From contig NC_134146.1 of NCBI RefSeq assembly GCF_033958435.1, positions 29,224,501 through 29,288,500 on the forward strand: a DNA stretch of 64,000 nt, in the 5' to 3' direction. This document shows, piece by piece, positions 12,521-24,615 of this stretch. Below the pieces are notes generated by a model. That model was not told where the DNA came from. It did not search any database and saw only the letters and a program-made list of their open reading frames with translations. Each line of letters opens with the position of its first letter. Position 1 is the first letter of the stretch. Both the position numbers and the translations under genes were made by a program. The DNA comes from Carettochelys insculpta. Lineage: Eukaryota; Chordata; Testudines; Carettochelyidae.

Positions 12521-12640
12521 TTTTCAGATATACTTCGTATGTATAAACCATTTGCTCAAGAGCTTCAGCAAAGTTTTGCTACTTTATACGAGCTGAAGTT
12601 TTGGCCCAAGCTACGAACTATGGAATTCCTTACCACTCAG
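12521..12640 (+). CDS. unidentified gene, penultimate exon (candidate)
   Basis: A 40-codon open segment begins FSDILRMYKPFAQELQQSF and ends KLRTMEFLTTQ. It is preceded by a strong polypyrimidine tract ending TTTTTTAATTTCAG and followed by the donor CAG|GTATGC. Length divisible by three, phase 0 at both ends, and amphipathic coding-like composition all suggest a real exon. It joins in phase to the terminal exon at 19885. I do not recognise the protein; it matches neither GMPS nor KCNAB1, nor the RTE fragment just upstream. Earlier exons are not identified and would have to lie between GMPS and this point if the gene is separate. An alternative is a chance open frame with good splice sites, or an exon of a decayed gene. 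Confidence 0.5.
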
Positions 12641-15600
12641 GTATGCTCCTTCAGTTTTTAAAGTTTATTGTGACTAAAATATTTGCTCATGCTGGGCCAC
12701 ATTTATTTTCTGGTGATAATCCAGTTAGGAATGTTAAGGTTGTGCGTGTCCATTTTAATTAGCTTCTGATTGATAGAAGACCATTGTGCACTTATATAGG
12801 ACTTTTTCCAAAAGCATACATTTTAACTTGCTGGACAAGAAGGATTAGTGCCTGAAAACAAACACCAAGAAACCCAGATGTAAAAGACACAAGGTAGAAT
12901 TGTGTCATGCATCCTCATTTCTAAAATATTTTAATAACTTTTCAGCTAACAGTTGGTTCAAGAGTTACTCAAGGATTTGCAATTGGAAATTATTCTTCAT
13001 TTAATTTCCACGTGAATCACAGGTTTCACTGCAGAGGAAGACTGATGCCAGGAGAAACTGGAGCCTGCTTGGATCAGGCACCTCTCTGATGTTGGTTGTG
13101 AAAAAATTAAACTAACATAACTGTCAGGGTGAATTAATCAGAAAGCCCCTCATCTAAAACAAAAAAAGATCATGATCCCCACCCTGGAGTTCGCTTGAGT
13201 GGAGCAATTTTGCTGATAGGGGTGTGTGTGTGGGAGGAGGAAGAACAGACGAGCAGAGAGAGACAGGCAAAATGAAGGAAAGCCAAACAGTAGCTGATGA
13301 GCACCTTGTATGACCTGGGAAGAAAAAATAGAGAAATTTTGGGTTTGATGTTGACTGAAGAGAATTAGTCGGGTTGTAAGCTAAGAAACACATTGTTTTT
13401 CATTCTTCATGCGGTTAGTGAAATGGGGCTTAGTATGTTTCTTGTAAATAAGATGGCATCAAATAAAATACTAGAGTGCATACATTTCTATTTCTAACTG
13501 GAACTTCAAGACCCTGAACTTTAACTAGCTGCTCCAGTCAAAAATGAGCAACATTGTAATTATTTGAAAAATATTTGAAGCATAAAGATCTAAACCCTTA
13601 AGATATTTTTCTGCTACAGTACAATGGTGCATGCTCATCAGGAAGAGTCTACCCAATAACTTCCTTTTTTCTTTTAAATAACAAAGCTTCTCAACACAAT
13701 GCCATTGTCACCTGTCTTCCTCAAACCCAGGCTAATTCCCCTATTGTTAGTCAATTCATGCATTTCTGGGTTTTGATGTTACAAATTATGAAAAATAGCC
13801 TGCATAAAAATATGGCTGAACCCCTTATATAAGACTCGACTTAGCTGATGTGGAGAGTTTAACATTTACAAAAGACTACTGTGACATCATAGGGGTCAGT
13901 TTAAAGTACTGCATATCTTCTAGCCCTCTACTCGGAAGGCATGGCCTGCTTCTGCTCTACCACCAATGCAGGAGACTGTAATAGCCTCACCAGACAACCT
14001 GGGGCTATAGAAAATCTGATCAGATATGACTTGAAAATGAGGCATTCTTTAATGTCTTCTTCATAACCCTAAGCAACCAGAAACTTTTCTCTCTGCCCCA
14101 CTGGAACGACGGCTACTCCCCTGACCTCAGTTTGGTCACTTCTGCTGAGGCCTAACCGAACCAACCATTTTTAAGATCTTTGGAAATTTTCACCATAGCC
14201 AGCATTGCCCTATTCTCATCCAAATAGGAGTTACCATATCACTAGTGACCACTGGCCTTAGACAACGTTGGAATTGCAGAACAGTAGATAAATGGTATGC
14301 CTAAACTCAACACAGAAGTCAACCACTGATACGCAATTTTAGCTACACCAATTTTAGCTAAACCAATACTCGATTTCCTTCTTTAAAAGGAATGTGAAAT
14401 GTAACAAGCAGAAGGCGCAAAGTGACGGAAGTGCTAATTTGTCCTTTGTAACTAATTAGTCTCTAATACTGTCCCCTGCCCACCAGGCACAGAAGTATCT
14501 TTCTTAGAACCAATGGATCACTGCAGGGCTGCTTCACACAGGACCACTTGATTACATTAATCCAATAGTACAGGTCCAAGAGAGTCTACTATGGCACAGT
14601 GGAGTAAAGATACCTGAAAAGCACTATGACAAATGACACATTCAAACATTATACACAGCTGTTTACAAGCAGCATTGTCTCATTACAGCTTTTCCAGTCT
14701 AATCTAGTGGTTTGAGCAGAAGACAAGAAGATACCACTTCTAGGCTGAAGTATAGGTTCTGCCACTGAGCTCTTGTTTGACCTTGGGCAAGTCAATTAAC
14801 CAGTCTGTCTCAGGTGCTTCATCTGTTAAGTAGGATAAGACCACTTACTTCATTCACAGGAGTATTATGAAATGTAACTTATTGTTGAAGAATTCTGAAG
14901 GTGCATACAGTTTAACTGTTAGTAAATTAAAGGGATCACTCATCCTGTACCTGCAGTCTTTTACAAAGTGCTGCCATTCTCTCTTATGCAAATATAATAG
15001 AAAATCTGCTCAGATGATGGGATGAAGAAGGATCATATGAATTGGGTAAAGAAGTACTGTGAGTCCATGGGTACACAATGCCAGGGCCAGCTTCAATATT
15101 GTGGTGGTCCTAAAAAAACCCAACACTTTCACTCATATATTAAACTGATGCCTATCCTGTGTCAGTTCAAGCATCATCATAGTCTTATTCACCTAGATAA
15201 GAAATAGGTACATTACAGAGTTGGAATCTGGCCAAGAGGCCAAGGCAAACACATCTCCCTGTGGGGCCTAAATAAGGTATCTAGAATGAGCACATGTGGT
15301 CAAGGCATTGTGTTTTTTATCTTTGTGTTATTAATTACTTATATGCTGCCACTCCTGCCTCTTAATTCATGTAGCTACTTGATGGTAAAGTCCTATAGAA
15401 TGTGGTTTTAATTTTTAAAACTTTAAAACTAAAAAAGGCAACCTACTTCTAGATTATTAATGTTTAACATCTCAATATTTTACTGCAATAAGTTGTTTAC
15501 ATGACACAAGTATGTAGCATATATGACCTCATTTTCCTCCAGCATGAAAAAATACATTCTTCTACAATAAAACATTATTATTGCTAATACAATGCCAAAG

Positions 15601-16057
15601 GCATTAGAAACAATCACGTCCAAGGGTTTCTGAAGTCGTTTTACTGCTACTTCTTTAAAATGATGATGAGTATGCAATTTCCATGTCAAAAATTACATGA
15701 TACAGCATTATACTCTCTGAGTACACCTATCCAAGAACTTTAGAGAAGGGACAAAGCACAAGGGGAAAAAAGATTTAGTTTTCTGTTTGAGTGTGTTTCT
15801 ACTATTGTAATGCAAGGCAACCATTTGAATTAGTTGTTTACATAAGAGAAACACTTGTGTGGTCCTATTATCTATTCACAAATATATGCCATCTTCCTTC
15901 AAATTTACTACTGATTTTGATGTGTGGGAGGCATAACCATAGCAAGTCAAGCCCAAAGTACTTAATAGTTTTTTTAAAAACTTACATTGCTGCTAATACA
16001 ATATTTTTAATGTGCACCAAAAAGATCCAGAGTGGGATTTTTCAAAAATACCTATTG
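12641..16057. other. intron of the unnamed gene or intergenic DNA
   Basis: Nothing coding recognised. The segment contains a MIR copy near 14700-14890. The rest is ordinary AT-rich DNA. Confidence 0.5.
14700..14890 (+). repeat. MIR SINE copy
   Basis: Forward MIR core: GAGCTCTTGTTTGACCTTGG, then GGCAAGTCAATTAACCAGTC, then a CTCAGGTGCTTCATCTGTTA block. Diverged but recognisable over roughly 190 bp. Confidence 0.8.
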
Positions 16058-16489
16058 GGCTATGTCTACACTATAGCGAACTTTCAAAACAAGTTCTTCC
16101 ACGAGATCTCTTTGGGAAAAACTTCTTTCAAAAGATCACGTCCACTCACAAAAAAGCACATCAAAAAAATCAATCTTCTCTTTCAATAGAGCACGTCCAC
16201 ACAGCCTCTGCTCTTTTGAAAGACCAGGCTGGGGATCAAAAAATCCAATGCCCTGAAGACTGCTCTTTTGAAAAAAAAGCCCTCGGGGCATTTACACACT
16301 TTTTTTCTGAAAGAACCTTTTGGAAAAAGGCACTCTTCCTCATCTGGGAGAGGAAGAAGTCTGCCAGAAAAAGTGCTGTGTTCTTTCAATTTGGATCAAA
16401 ACAGAACATTGCTTGTGTAGATGCTCTGTGGGTTCTTTCAGAAAAAGCCCATTTTTTGTTTTATAGGACTTACTATTGTAGACGCAGCC
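16058..16489. mobile_element. non-autonomous inverted-repeat element (MITE)
   Basis: The left end reads GGCTATGTCTACACTATAG and the right end, reverse-complemented, reads GGCTGCGTCTACAATAGTA, giving terminal inverted repeats of about 17 bp. The interior contains many CTTTTGAAAG-like and TCTTTCAAAA-like blocks in both orientations and no transposase. The same terminal sequence marks the elements at 17706-19109 and 45964-46393, so they form one superfamily in this genome. The flanks ATTG and TTTG are near-identical but too short to prove a target duplication. Confidence 0.65.
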
Positions 16490-17705
16490 TTTGAGTTTGT
16501 CCCCTCGGACGCAGATGCTGAAAGATAAGTAGACACCCAACTCCCATTCATTCCAATGAGAGAGGCACCCAAATGCCTGTGAAAATCCTACTGATTTTCA
16601 GTGGAAGTTGGGCACTTACTTGGCTTATGCACCTTTGCAAATCTCACCCACAAACAATGCTTTTTTTTTTGCATCACTACTTATTGGTACTGAGTGCTGG
16701 CACCTTTGCAGCCACAGCCACAGCACTGTCCACAATGATTTAAATCTTGTTCCTAAAGTTGACTGATTCTACAGTGCAAGAATCTTTGGCACCATCAAAT
16801 CTTAAACCCTGTCCTAGTCTGATTCCATTCAGTGGCCAAGCTCTTGTTGACTTGAACAAGAGCAACAACTACCTCTCCTGGGATGTTTTTTTTTGGGAGA
16901 CATAACGTTATCTTATCATGCTGCCAGGTTGTCACATTTATAGTTGCAATATCCTTCAATAAAACATTCTTCTTTCTGGCTGCATGCTGAAGATGACCAT
17001 CAACAGAGTGCTTGTGTGTATGCTTCACCATGTGACAGTCATACTTGTATCATACATTACATAAATAATCATTCAGTGCATGTTTGTAATCAAGAATGTG
17101 ATATTGTTTAGCTGATCAAATCTGGTAAAGTATCATCTAAACCAGACTTTGAAATCAGAAATGTACTTTTTCCAGTTATATGCCTATTTGAAAGAAAAGG
17201 AATGACCACCTATAAATTTACTTTATAAACAATGTTTTAAGTGGCTTACTTCTAAAGCTTTGATTATAATTAATTTCTTCATTTGTTTTATTCAGTAATT
17301 AAATGTGAATTAGAACTGTGCAGAGGATGGAAATTCAATTTCACAAAGGATTTGGCTATTTCAAAGTTTCAATAAAGGGAAATGGTTTCAGGTTGATCTA
17401 AAGATTAAAGTTTTAATTTTAACTTTATTTTGTACAATAATGAGACAAAAAATTCAAATAAAATCTTGTAATGGTTCATTCCTAATGTGTTGAAGTGGGA
17501 CTTTCAAAATGAAATTCTGACAAAAATCAAACCAATTGCGCAAAGAATTTCCATTTCAAAGGAGCTGCATATTCCAACAGAACATTGTCCCATCAATGTT
17601 CTTTTGACTAGTCACAGTAGAAATAAAATAGATACACATGCCTTATTACTTCAAAGTGAAACCATAACTTCCCAGACCTTGGAATTCTTGTTCTTTGTCC
17701 CTTTG

Positions 17706-19109
17706 GGTGCGTCTACACTAGCCGGCTACTTCGAAGTAGCTGGTACAATGTCGAAATAGCACATGTTGCATCTACACGCGCTGTGTGCTATTTCGACGTT
17801 GAAATCGACATTAGGCGGCGAGACGTTGAAATTGCTATTCCCATCCCAAGATAGGAATAGTGCCCTATTTCGACGCTCAACGTCAAAGTAGGGCGCGTGT
17901 AGACGATCCGTGTCCTGCTACTTCGAAATAGCGGGGTCCTCCATGGCGGCCATCAGCTGAGGGATTGAGAGACACTCTGTGCAGCCCATGTGGGACTCTA
18001 TGGTCACCATGTGCAGCAGCCCTTAGTCCAGGGCTTCTGGCTGCTGCAGCTACTGCTGCTGGGGGTCCATGCTGCGTGCACAGGGTCTGCAACTGATTGT
18101 CGGCTCTGTGGATCTCATGCCGTGCAGGCTGAGTGGGTCTGGGAGGGGCCCTTTAAGGGAGCAGCTTGGGGCTTTGCTGGCCCCTTATTTCAAAGGGGAG
18201 CACTTGTGTGTGTGGACACTCTGCATTTCCTTCTGGGGCAGCTCCTTTCGACGTTCTCCATCGCTACCTCAACGTTGAACGTCGATGGCAGCAGCCCTGG
18301 AGGATGTGTAGATGATATGCGTCGAAGTAGCCTGTTTCGATGTCCTTACTTCAAAATAGGCTACTTCGACATAGGCTACATCTACACGTGAAGCCTACTT
18401 CGAAGTAGCCTATTTCGATGTGGAGACATCGAAATAGGCTATTTCGATGAATAACGTCTACACGTCCTCCAGCGCTGGCAACGTCGATGTTCAACATCGA
18501 CGTTGCGCAGCACCACATCGAAATAGGCGCAGCGAGGGAACGTCTACATGCCACAGTAGCACACATCGAAATAAGGGTGCCAGGCACAGCTGCAGACAGG
18601 GTCGCAGGGCGGACTCAACAGCCAGCCGCTCCCTTAAAGGGCCCCTCCCAGACACACTTGCACTAAACAGCACAAGATACACAGAGCCGACAACGAATTG
18701 CAGACCCTGTGCATGCAGCATGAATCCCCCGCTGCAGCAGCAGCAGCCAGAATCCCTGGGCTAAGGGCTGCTGCACACGGTGACCATAGAGCCCCGCACG
18801 GGCTGGAGAGACAGCGTCTCTCAACCCCCCAGCTGATGGCCGCCATGGAGGACCCCACAATTTCGATGTTGCGGGACGCGCAACGACTACACGGTCCCTA
18901 CTTCGACGTTGAACGTCGAAGTAGGGCACTATTCCCATCCCCTCATGGGGTTAGCGGCTTCGACGTCTCGCCGCCTAACGTCGATGTTAACATCGAAATA
19001 GCGCCCAACACGTGTAGCCGTGACGGGCGCTATTTCGAAGTTAGTGCCGCTACTTCGAAGTAGCGTGCACGTGTAGACACGGCTATAGTGTGCTAGTGTA
19101 GATGTAGCC
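17706..19109. mobile_element. large CpG-rich foldback element
   Basis: Terminal inverted repeats GGTGCGTCTACACTAG (left) and GGCTACATCTACACTAG (right, reverse-complemented) bound a 1.4-kb unit whose halves are inverted copies of each other. The block at about 17930-18170, with GGGTCCTCCATGGCGGCCAT, recurs inverted at about 18615-18870. Many short palindromes occur, such as CTTCGAAGTAG, TTCGACGTTGAACGTCGAA and CATCGAAATAG. CpG is abundant, unlike the surrounding CpG-poor DNA. Several open frames run through both strands but are by-products of the base composition; none resembles a transposase. TTTG occurs on both sides (17702-17705 and 19110-19113). It lies between the two exons of the unnamed gene. 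Confidence 0.75.
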
Positions 19110-19884
19110 TTTGTGGTGTTACATAGGGAGATGGCATAAAAACTGGTAAAAAATGGTGCCATATTCGCATGTTAAGGCATTAAAATGTGCATATCTCTAA
19201 CAATTACTAAGACCAGTGATTTCCAAGCTATTGTGACAATAATTGATAAATTAATACACTTTTTTTTTAAATTGGCAGACATACACCTTCTTGAGTATGC
19301 TATGAATATTTTCCTATAAACCTAGCTGTTGATCCTCTGACTGGGCATATCATACCATAGAACACAGGAGACAGATTTCAATTAAACTGCCATACATTCA
19401 GAGTACTACTGGATCACAAAATAAAATCTGACAACTTTCACTTCTCAAAGAAACAGGCTTTTCAAATACATAAGATTTATTTTGCAACATACTGGTAGAG
19501 CTAGGGGTCATGCCTGCTATCACACATTAATGGAGTAGATTTAGATGGAAATGGTACAGTGAGAAAATGATTAGTCTTATTAACAGGAAAAATCTTTCCT
19601 ATAAATAAGAACATCTACTCTCTTAAATATGAGTGTCTCTGCATTTTCTGAAGGCTGAAGATTAGATAAAAAGCCTCCTGACATGCCAAGATTATGCAGA
19701 ATCATGAGATGGTTTAGCAAAACAACACACTTTTTGCCCCCAAAACCATGCTGTTTGCACTGTCTGTCTGGCATGAAGATATTAAGGTGACTAATGCTTG
19801 GAAACAACATTAGTTAGACTTTTATAGATTTCTGATTGTTGATCTTTAAATAACTCGATGTTTTTTATTTAATTATTTCCACAG

Positions 19885-19935
19885 GATTTCAAACTTCTAC
19901 CATACCGAGCTGAATTTCCTAGAAAGGAGCAGTAG
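19885..19935 (+). CDS. unidentified gene, terminal exon (candidate)
   Basis: After the acceptor tract ATTATTTCCACAG the frame reads DFKLLPYRAEFPRKEQ and stops with TAG at 19933-19935. It opens in phase 0, matching the donor at 12640, and is followed within 50 bp by AATAAA (about 19979). The coupling of acceptor, phase, stop and polyadenylation signal supports a last exon. I do not recognise the product. The basic, proline-containing tail carries no motif that I can name. It is short, so coincidence cannot be excluded. Confidence 0.42.
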   Translation, partial: DFKLLPYRAEFPRKEQ

Positions 19936-22063
19936 ACTGCAGTAAGGGCCATTTCTGTTACAATTCAGTAAGCTAGGATAAATAAAAGAACTTGGGATCT
20001 CCTCCCAGAGACCCAGAGTCTTACCCTTCCCCTTGCGTCAGGGGGACACTTTCCTTTTAGGGCACTTCTATCACACTGGTATAGTAGAATATTTGCAACA
20101 TGCTCATCATGTTTGTATAAATCTGTATTATGCATGGTTTGTATTCAGGGATTATACATCATCTGTTAGTACCTTGTACAGGGAAGATTTCAGCTCAGGA
20201 ATGTATTGCTGACACAATAAGTAATGGTTTCCAGAAGAGAGCACTTTGCAACTGATAGACTGCAGCTATGTCCTTGTTGTGTACTCTGTGACTAATTTTA
20301 GGGGAAACAAAAGCTGAAACCAGCCAAACAAATTGACTGTTGACTCAGACAAGGACAAGGAAATTGCTATTGTCTGTTCCTAACCACTGAGTGCTCAGTC
20401 CCACAAGGTGCTGAGTACTCTGACTCCGGTCCAGCAAAGTACTTAAGCACATGCTTAATTTTAACAAAGAACTGCACAAGACTGCTCAAGTGGATGGCCT
20501 TAAGAATCAGAACAGAGACAGAGAGCTTAACAATTTGCTGGTTGAAGCTCTCACAGAGCATTATTCTCCTATGACATAGCTATGTAATCATGAGTGGATT
20601 ATGATTTACAAGAGCCCTAGAAAGGAGTGAGTATTATTACTCAGATTGCTGGGGAAAACCAACCATAGATTCACACACTTTTGCACAATTAACACCACTA
20701 CAAGTTTTCTTTTCTTTTTGCTTTAAGAGTGGGGAGTGTCAGACAGGAACTGCATTCAAACCATGGATGGTGGATGAAACCCCAGCTGGGAAAGGCAAGA
20801 CCTAGCCTCATCCCTTCCATCTTAGGCTCTACCCCTTTGGCAACCTCCTGCCCCATAATGCTAAGCCCAGCTCCCCCCCCAAATTGCTGCTCCCTCAGGT
20901 TCCCCTCCCCTAGCAGGGGGCCCAACCTGTCCCTTTGTGAACAGATACAGAACCTGTCAGCCAGGCACCTATGCCACTGCCCAATCCTTCCCAGTTCGTT
21001 AGAGGGCTGGGCAGCCATGCAGAGGCCCCTGGCTTCCTGGCCTGCCAGAGAGCCAAACAACTGTGCCACAGCCCAAGACTACCTGGATGGCCAGACAGCT
21101 GGATGGAATACTGTGGCCTAAACCGGCCAGCCTCTGGGCAGTTTTTGGAAGGCAATGCCTTCCCTTGCCTACATTACCTGCTGCCCATAATCCAAACCCT
21201 CCTGCATGTTGGAGTTCCAATCCTTCTCTCCTCCAGTTTTGGTTAATTGATTTGTGAAGTGGATGGTTGGCATTTGACTACCCAAAATGGACCAGGAGCT
21301 TAGTAAGTGTGCTGCGTTGATTGATTTTTAGCACAAAAAAAATTTTTTTGGAAAAGATTTTAGACACTCCTTGGAGCTTTGTGAAACTCACTCATTGTTC
21401 CAATCCCTTTTCTCTCCACACCCCCGATAATCTGTCTATTAATAATAAAAGAGAAGACACAGTGATTTACACATGACGTCTGATATTCATCCACTCCTGG
21501 AAACTATAGGTTCCTAGCCTGGCAGCGGTAGCTGAGCCCTTCCCTTCCTCCTTCCGAAGCAGTAAAACCAAGTGCAATGCAGCTTCACAGTGTGAGCCTT
21601 TTGCATGAGTCCTTGCACACTGAGGTTCTGCACAGACTTTTGGTATTCCTCAGGAGGGTGCTGTTCAAATACATTGTCTCCTGTAGCCCAGCTGTACAAG
21701 ACTACAGTGGGCGAGCAGAATACAAAGAATAATGGATAAAGTCTAAAAGGAGGAAAAACACAGAAAACCTGGGAGATGAAGTAGCCCTGAGAGAAAGCTA
21801 TGGCATTCATTCAGGCTGCACAGATATAGTGAATCTCCTCATGTTAAATCCTAAATTGAAACCTGCTGAGCGGCAGATAAAAGAGAGAGGCAGAAATCTT
21901 CCTGCCAAGTCATGTCTCTGTAGAATTCATGTGGTCTTTAATGAGAAATTAAACAATGTCAAAGACCCTCACAATATTTCCTACAGGTGTGAAGACTGAA
22001 ACCTCATTACTGATAGTCTACTAGCAATACAGCTGGAAAGAATTACATGTAGGAATGTGTAAC
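19936..22063. other. intergenic
   Basis: Begins with the presumed 3' UTR of the unnamed gene (AATAAA near 19979). A moderately GC-rich patch at about 20730-21260 has open frames on both strands that look like composition artefacts. No gene recognised. Confidence 0.5.
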
Positions 22064-22075
22064 TCAATGAGTAAA
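22064..22075. repeat. 12-bp target-site duplication, left copy
   Basis: TCAATGAGTAAA, repeated exactly at 23752-23763 on the other side of the PLE. Confidence 0.85.
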
Positions 22076-23751
22076 AGAAACATTGGAATAGTTCCTGTTA
22101 ACAGCATCCTTGCCACCATGGATGTAGAGGCTCTGTACACTAATATTCCACACGAAGACAGATTACAAGCGATCAGGAATATCATCCTTGATGTCACCAC
22201 AGCCAATGTGGTGTCTGACCTCTGTAACTTTGTTCTCACCCACAATTATTTCTGATTTGGGGACAATTTATACTTCCAGATTAGTGGAACTGCTATGGGC
22301 ACCCGCATGGCCCCACAACATGCTAATATATTTATGGCTGACCTAAAACAACAATTCCTCAGCTCTCATCCCCTATTTCCCCTCCTCTAATTAAGATGCA
22401 TTGATGACATCTTTATGATTTGGACCCATGGTACAGAGACTCTAGAAGAATTTCAGAGACTTCAACAATCTGCACCCCACCATCAATTTATGCCTAGATT
22501 ACTCCACGTGAGAGAGACGTTTCCCGGACACTACAGTACAAATCAAGGAAGGCCTGATCGGTACCACACTCTACTGGAAACCCACTGATCGCTCTATGCA
22601 TCTACACACTTCTAGCTTCCATCCTGCACACATAACTAGATCCATTGTCAAGCCCTTAGGTACAATCGCATTTGCTCTGATCCTACTGACAGAGACAGAA
22701 AACTACAAGATCTTTACCAAATATTCATAAACCTGAATTACCCACCAGGAGAAATAAAAAGCAAATTGACAGGGCCAGACAAATACCCAGAGACCAGCTA
22801 CTCCAAGATAGGCCCAAAAAAGCCAAGAACACAACATCACTGGTCATCACCTACAGCCCCCAACTCAAACCACTGCAACGCATTATTAAAGACCTACAAC
22901 CTATCCTTAATCAAGATGCCACACTCCAGAAGGCCCTAGATGACAGGCTTGTTCTCTCCTACAGACAACCTCCCAACCTTATGAGGATTCTCACCCACAA
23001 CCACAGTCTATACCGCAGGAATACCAGTCCTGGAACTTTTCCTTGCAACAAAGCCTGCTGCCAGCTTTGTCCACATATCTATTCAGGAGATACCATCACT
23101 GGACCTAACCAGGTTATTCACAGAAACATGGGCACACTCTCATGTTCCTCAACTAACATTATATATCTGCCATGTGCCAACAATGCCCAGATGCTCTGTA
23201 TATTGGACAGACTTCAGGCTCTCTTAGACAAAGAGTTAATGGGCACAAAAAACACTCCTGATCCACAAACCTATCAGCCAGCATTTTAATGGAGTGGGCC
23301 ATTCTGTTTCTGACTTAAAAGTTTGCGTCTTACTGAAGAGGAATTTTGACAACAATCTGGAAAGAGAGGCTGCTGAGCTCTCTCTTATATTCAAATTTGA
23401 CACATTAACACATGGTTTGAACTGGGATGGGAATCTTCTGGGTCATTATAAGGGCTCTTTTGCATACTTGGCTTAATCTAATTCTTGGCTCTCCCCTCCC
23501 TTCTGCCCCCCTACTCTCTGATTTGCTCACCTTGATAATTTTTTTCAGATTTGTCAACTCTGATTACTGTTTTTGGTTCTCTGTGCCTTAAATATTGAGT
23601 CTGTTCTGCTATGGTGATGGTCTGAAGAAGTGGGTCTGTCCCACGAAAGCTCATCACCTAATAAATTATTTTGTTAGTCTTTAAAGTGCTACTTGACTGC
23701 TTTTTTGTTTTGATAGGACATAGACTAGCACGGCTTTCTCTCTGTTACTAT
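22076..23751 (+). mobile_element. 5'-truncated Penelope-like element (PLE), defective
   Basis: The fragment opens inside the reverse transcriptase: ILATMDVEALYTNIPHEDR near 22108-22165, SGTAMGTRMAPQHANIFMAD near 22285, and CIDDIFMIW near 22397. It continues through RT thumb-type sequence to a Cys-rich motif (CNKACCQLCPHI near 23045) and a degraded GIY-YIG endonuclease region. The RT active-site YIDD has become CIDD, and stops and frameshifts occur, so it is inactive. The 3' end carries the GAAGAAGTGGGTCTGTCCCA block and the AATAAATTATTTTGTTAGTC block, then GCACGGCTTTCTCTCTGTTA. A perfect 12-bp target-site duplication flanks it. It belongs to a subfamily different from the - strand PLE at 57-60 kb. 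Confidence 0.88.
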
Positions 23752-23763
23752 TCAATGAGTAAA
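23752..23763. repeat. 12-bp target-site duplication, right copy
   Basis: TCAATGAGTAAA, identical to 22064-22075. Confidence 0.85.
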
Positions 23764-24344
23764 GTCTGCTCTTCTGTCTGCCCACTGTTGATTCCAGCCA
23801 GTGGGGTAGACTCCCACTTACCAGGACCTCTTGGTGACTGGATTTAGTGAGTGTATGGCCTACAGTTTATTGCATCTGAGACTCATATCATGACTCTCCA
23901 GAGGACTAGTGGACCAACAGAGACCAAAGCAGCTCAGGCTAAGCCTGTATCAGCTTGAAAGGAAATCCCAAAAATGTCTCTGGTTTAGTTTCTTTATATT
24001 CATTTGATTTTATCATGTCTTTTCTCTGATTTTTTTTTTAAACTAAGTTTAGTTTGATAACGTCTTTTGTCATTAGGAATCAAGGGTGGCCAGAGTCCCT
24101 TGCCAGATGTGCTCTGTGTGATTAAACCTAGGACTAAATCAAGAGTCTGTATTCAAACACCTCTGAAATTTGGAGTATTTGGAATCAAAATCAAAACTTA
24201 GGCCTAGTTTTAAATTTCAGGGCTGGCCTCTTATTTCCAGCCAACCAGCTCTGTTCCAACACAACAGAAAGTATGAGGAATTCAAAATCCAGAGATGAAC
24301 ACTGCAGCCTGGGGCCTTTTTTATGTTAGCCTGTGATCTGCACC
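23764..24344. other. intergenic between two PLE insertions
   Basis: No gene or clear repeat seen. Confidence 0.5.
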
Positions 24345-24356
24345 ATAGGCATTTTA

Positions 24357-24603
24357 AATAGTAACAGAGGAAGCCGTGCTAGTCTATATACTATCAAAAC
24401 AAAAAGCAGTCAAGTAGCACTTTAAAGACTAGCAAAATAGTTTATCAGGTGAGCTTTTGTGGGACAGACCCACTTCTTCAGACCATAGCCAGACCTGTTC
24501 TGGTCTGGCTATGGTCTGAAGAAGTGGGTCTTTTCCCACGAAAGCTCACCTAATAAACTATTTTGCTAGTCTTTAAAGTGCTACTTGACTGCTTTTTGTT
24601 TTG
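24357..24603. mobile_element. 247-bp PLE-derived hairpin with 12-bp TSD
   Basis: The left part (24357-24490) is the reverse complement of the terminal 3' region of the PLE ending at 23751, including its extreme end (AGTAACAGAGGAAGCCGTGC). The right part (about 24500-24603) is a forward copy that lacks the outer 35-40 nt. The two arms pair nearly perfectly around a loop near CAGACCTGTTCTGG. It is flanked by exact copies of ATAGGCATTTTA (24345-24356 and 24604-24615). It has no coding capacity. It must have been mobilised in trans if it moved as this unit. Confidence 0.82.
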
Positions 24604-24615
24604 ATAGGCATTTTA

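Noticed and set aside
16012..16494. 160-codon frame on the plus strand
   Set aside because: Lies almost entirely in the MITE at 16058-16489 and has no transposase motif.
17883..19063. Many overlapping open frames on both strands
   Set aside because: They mirror one another because the region is a large inverted repeat with high GC; none matches a known protein.
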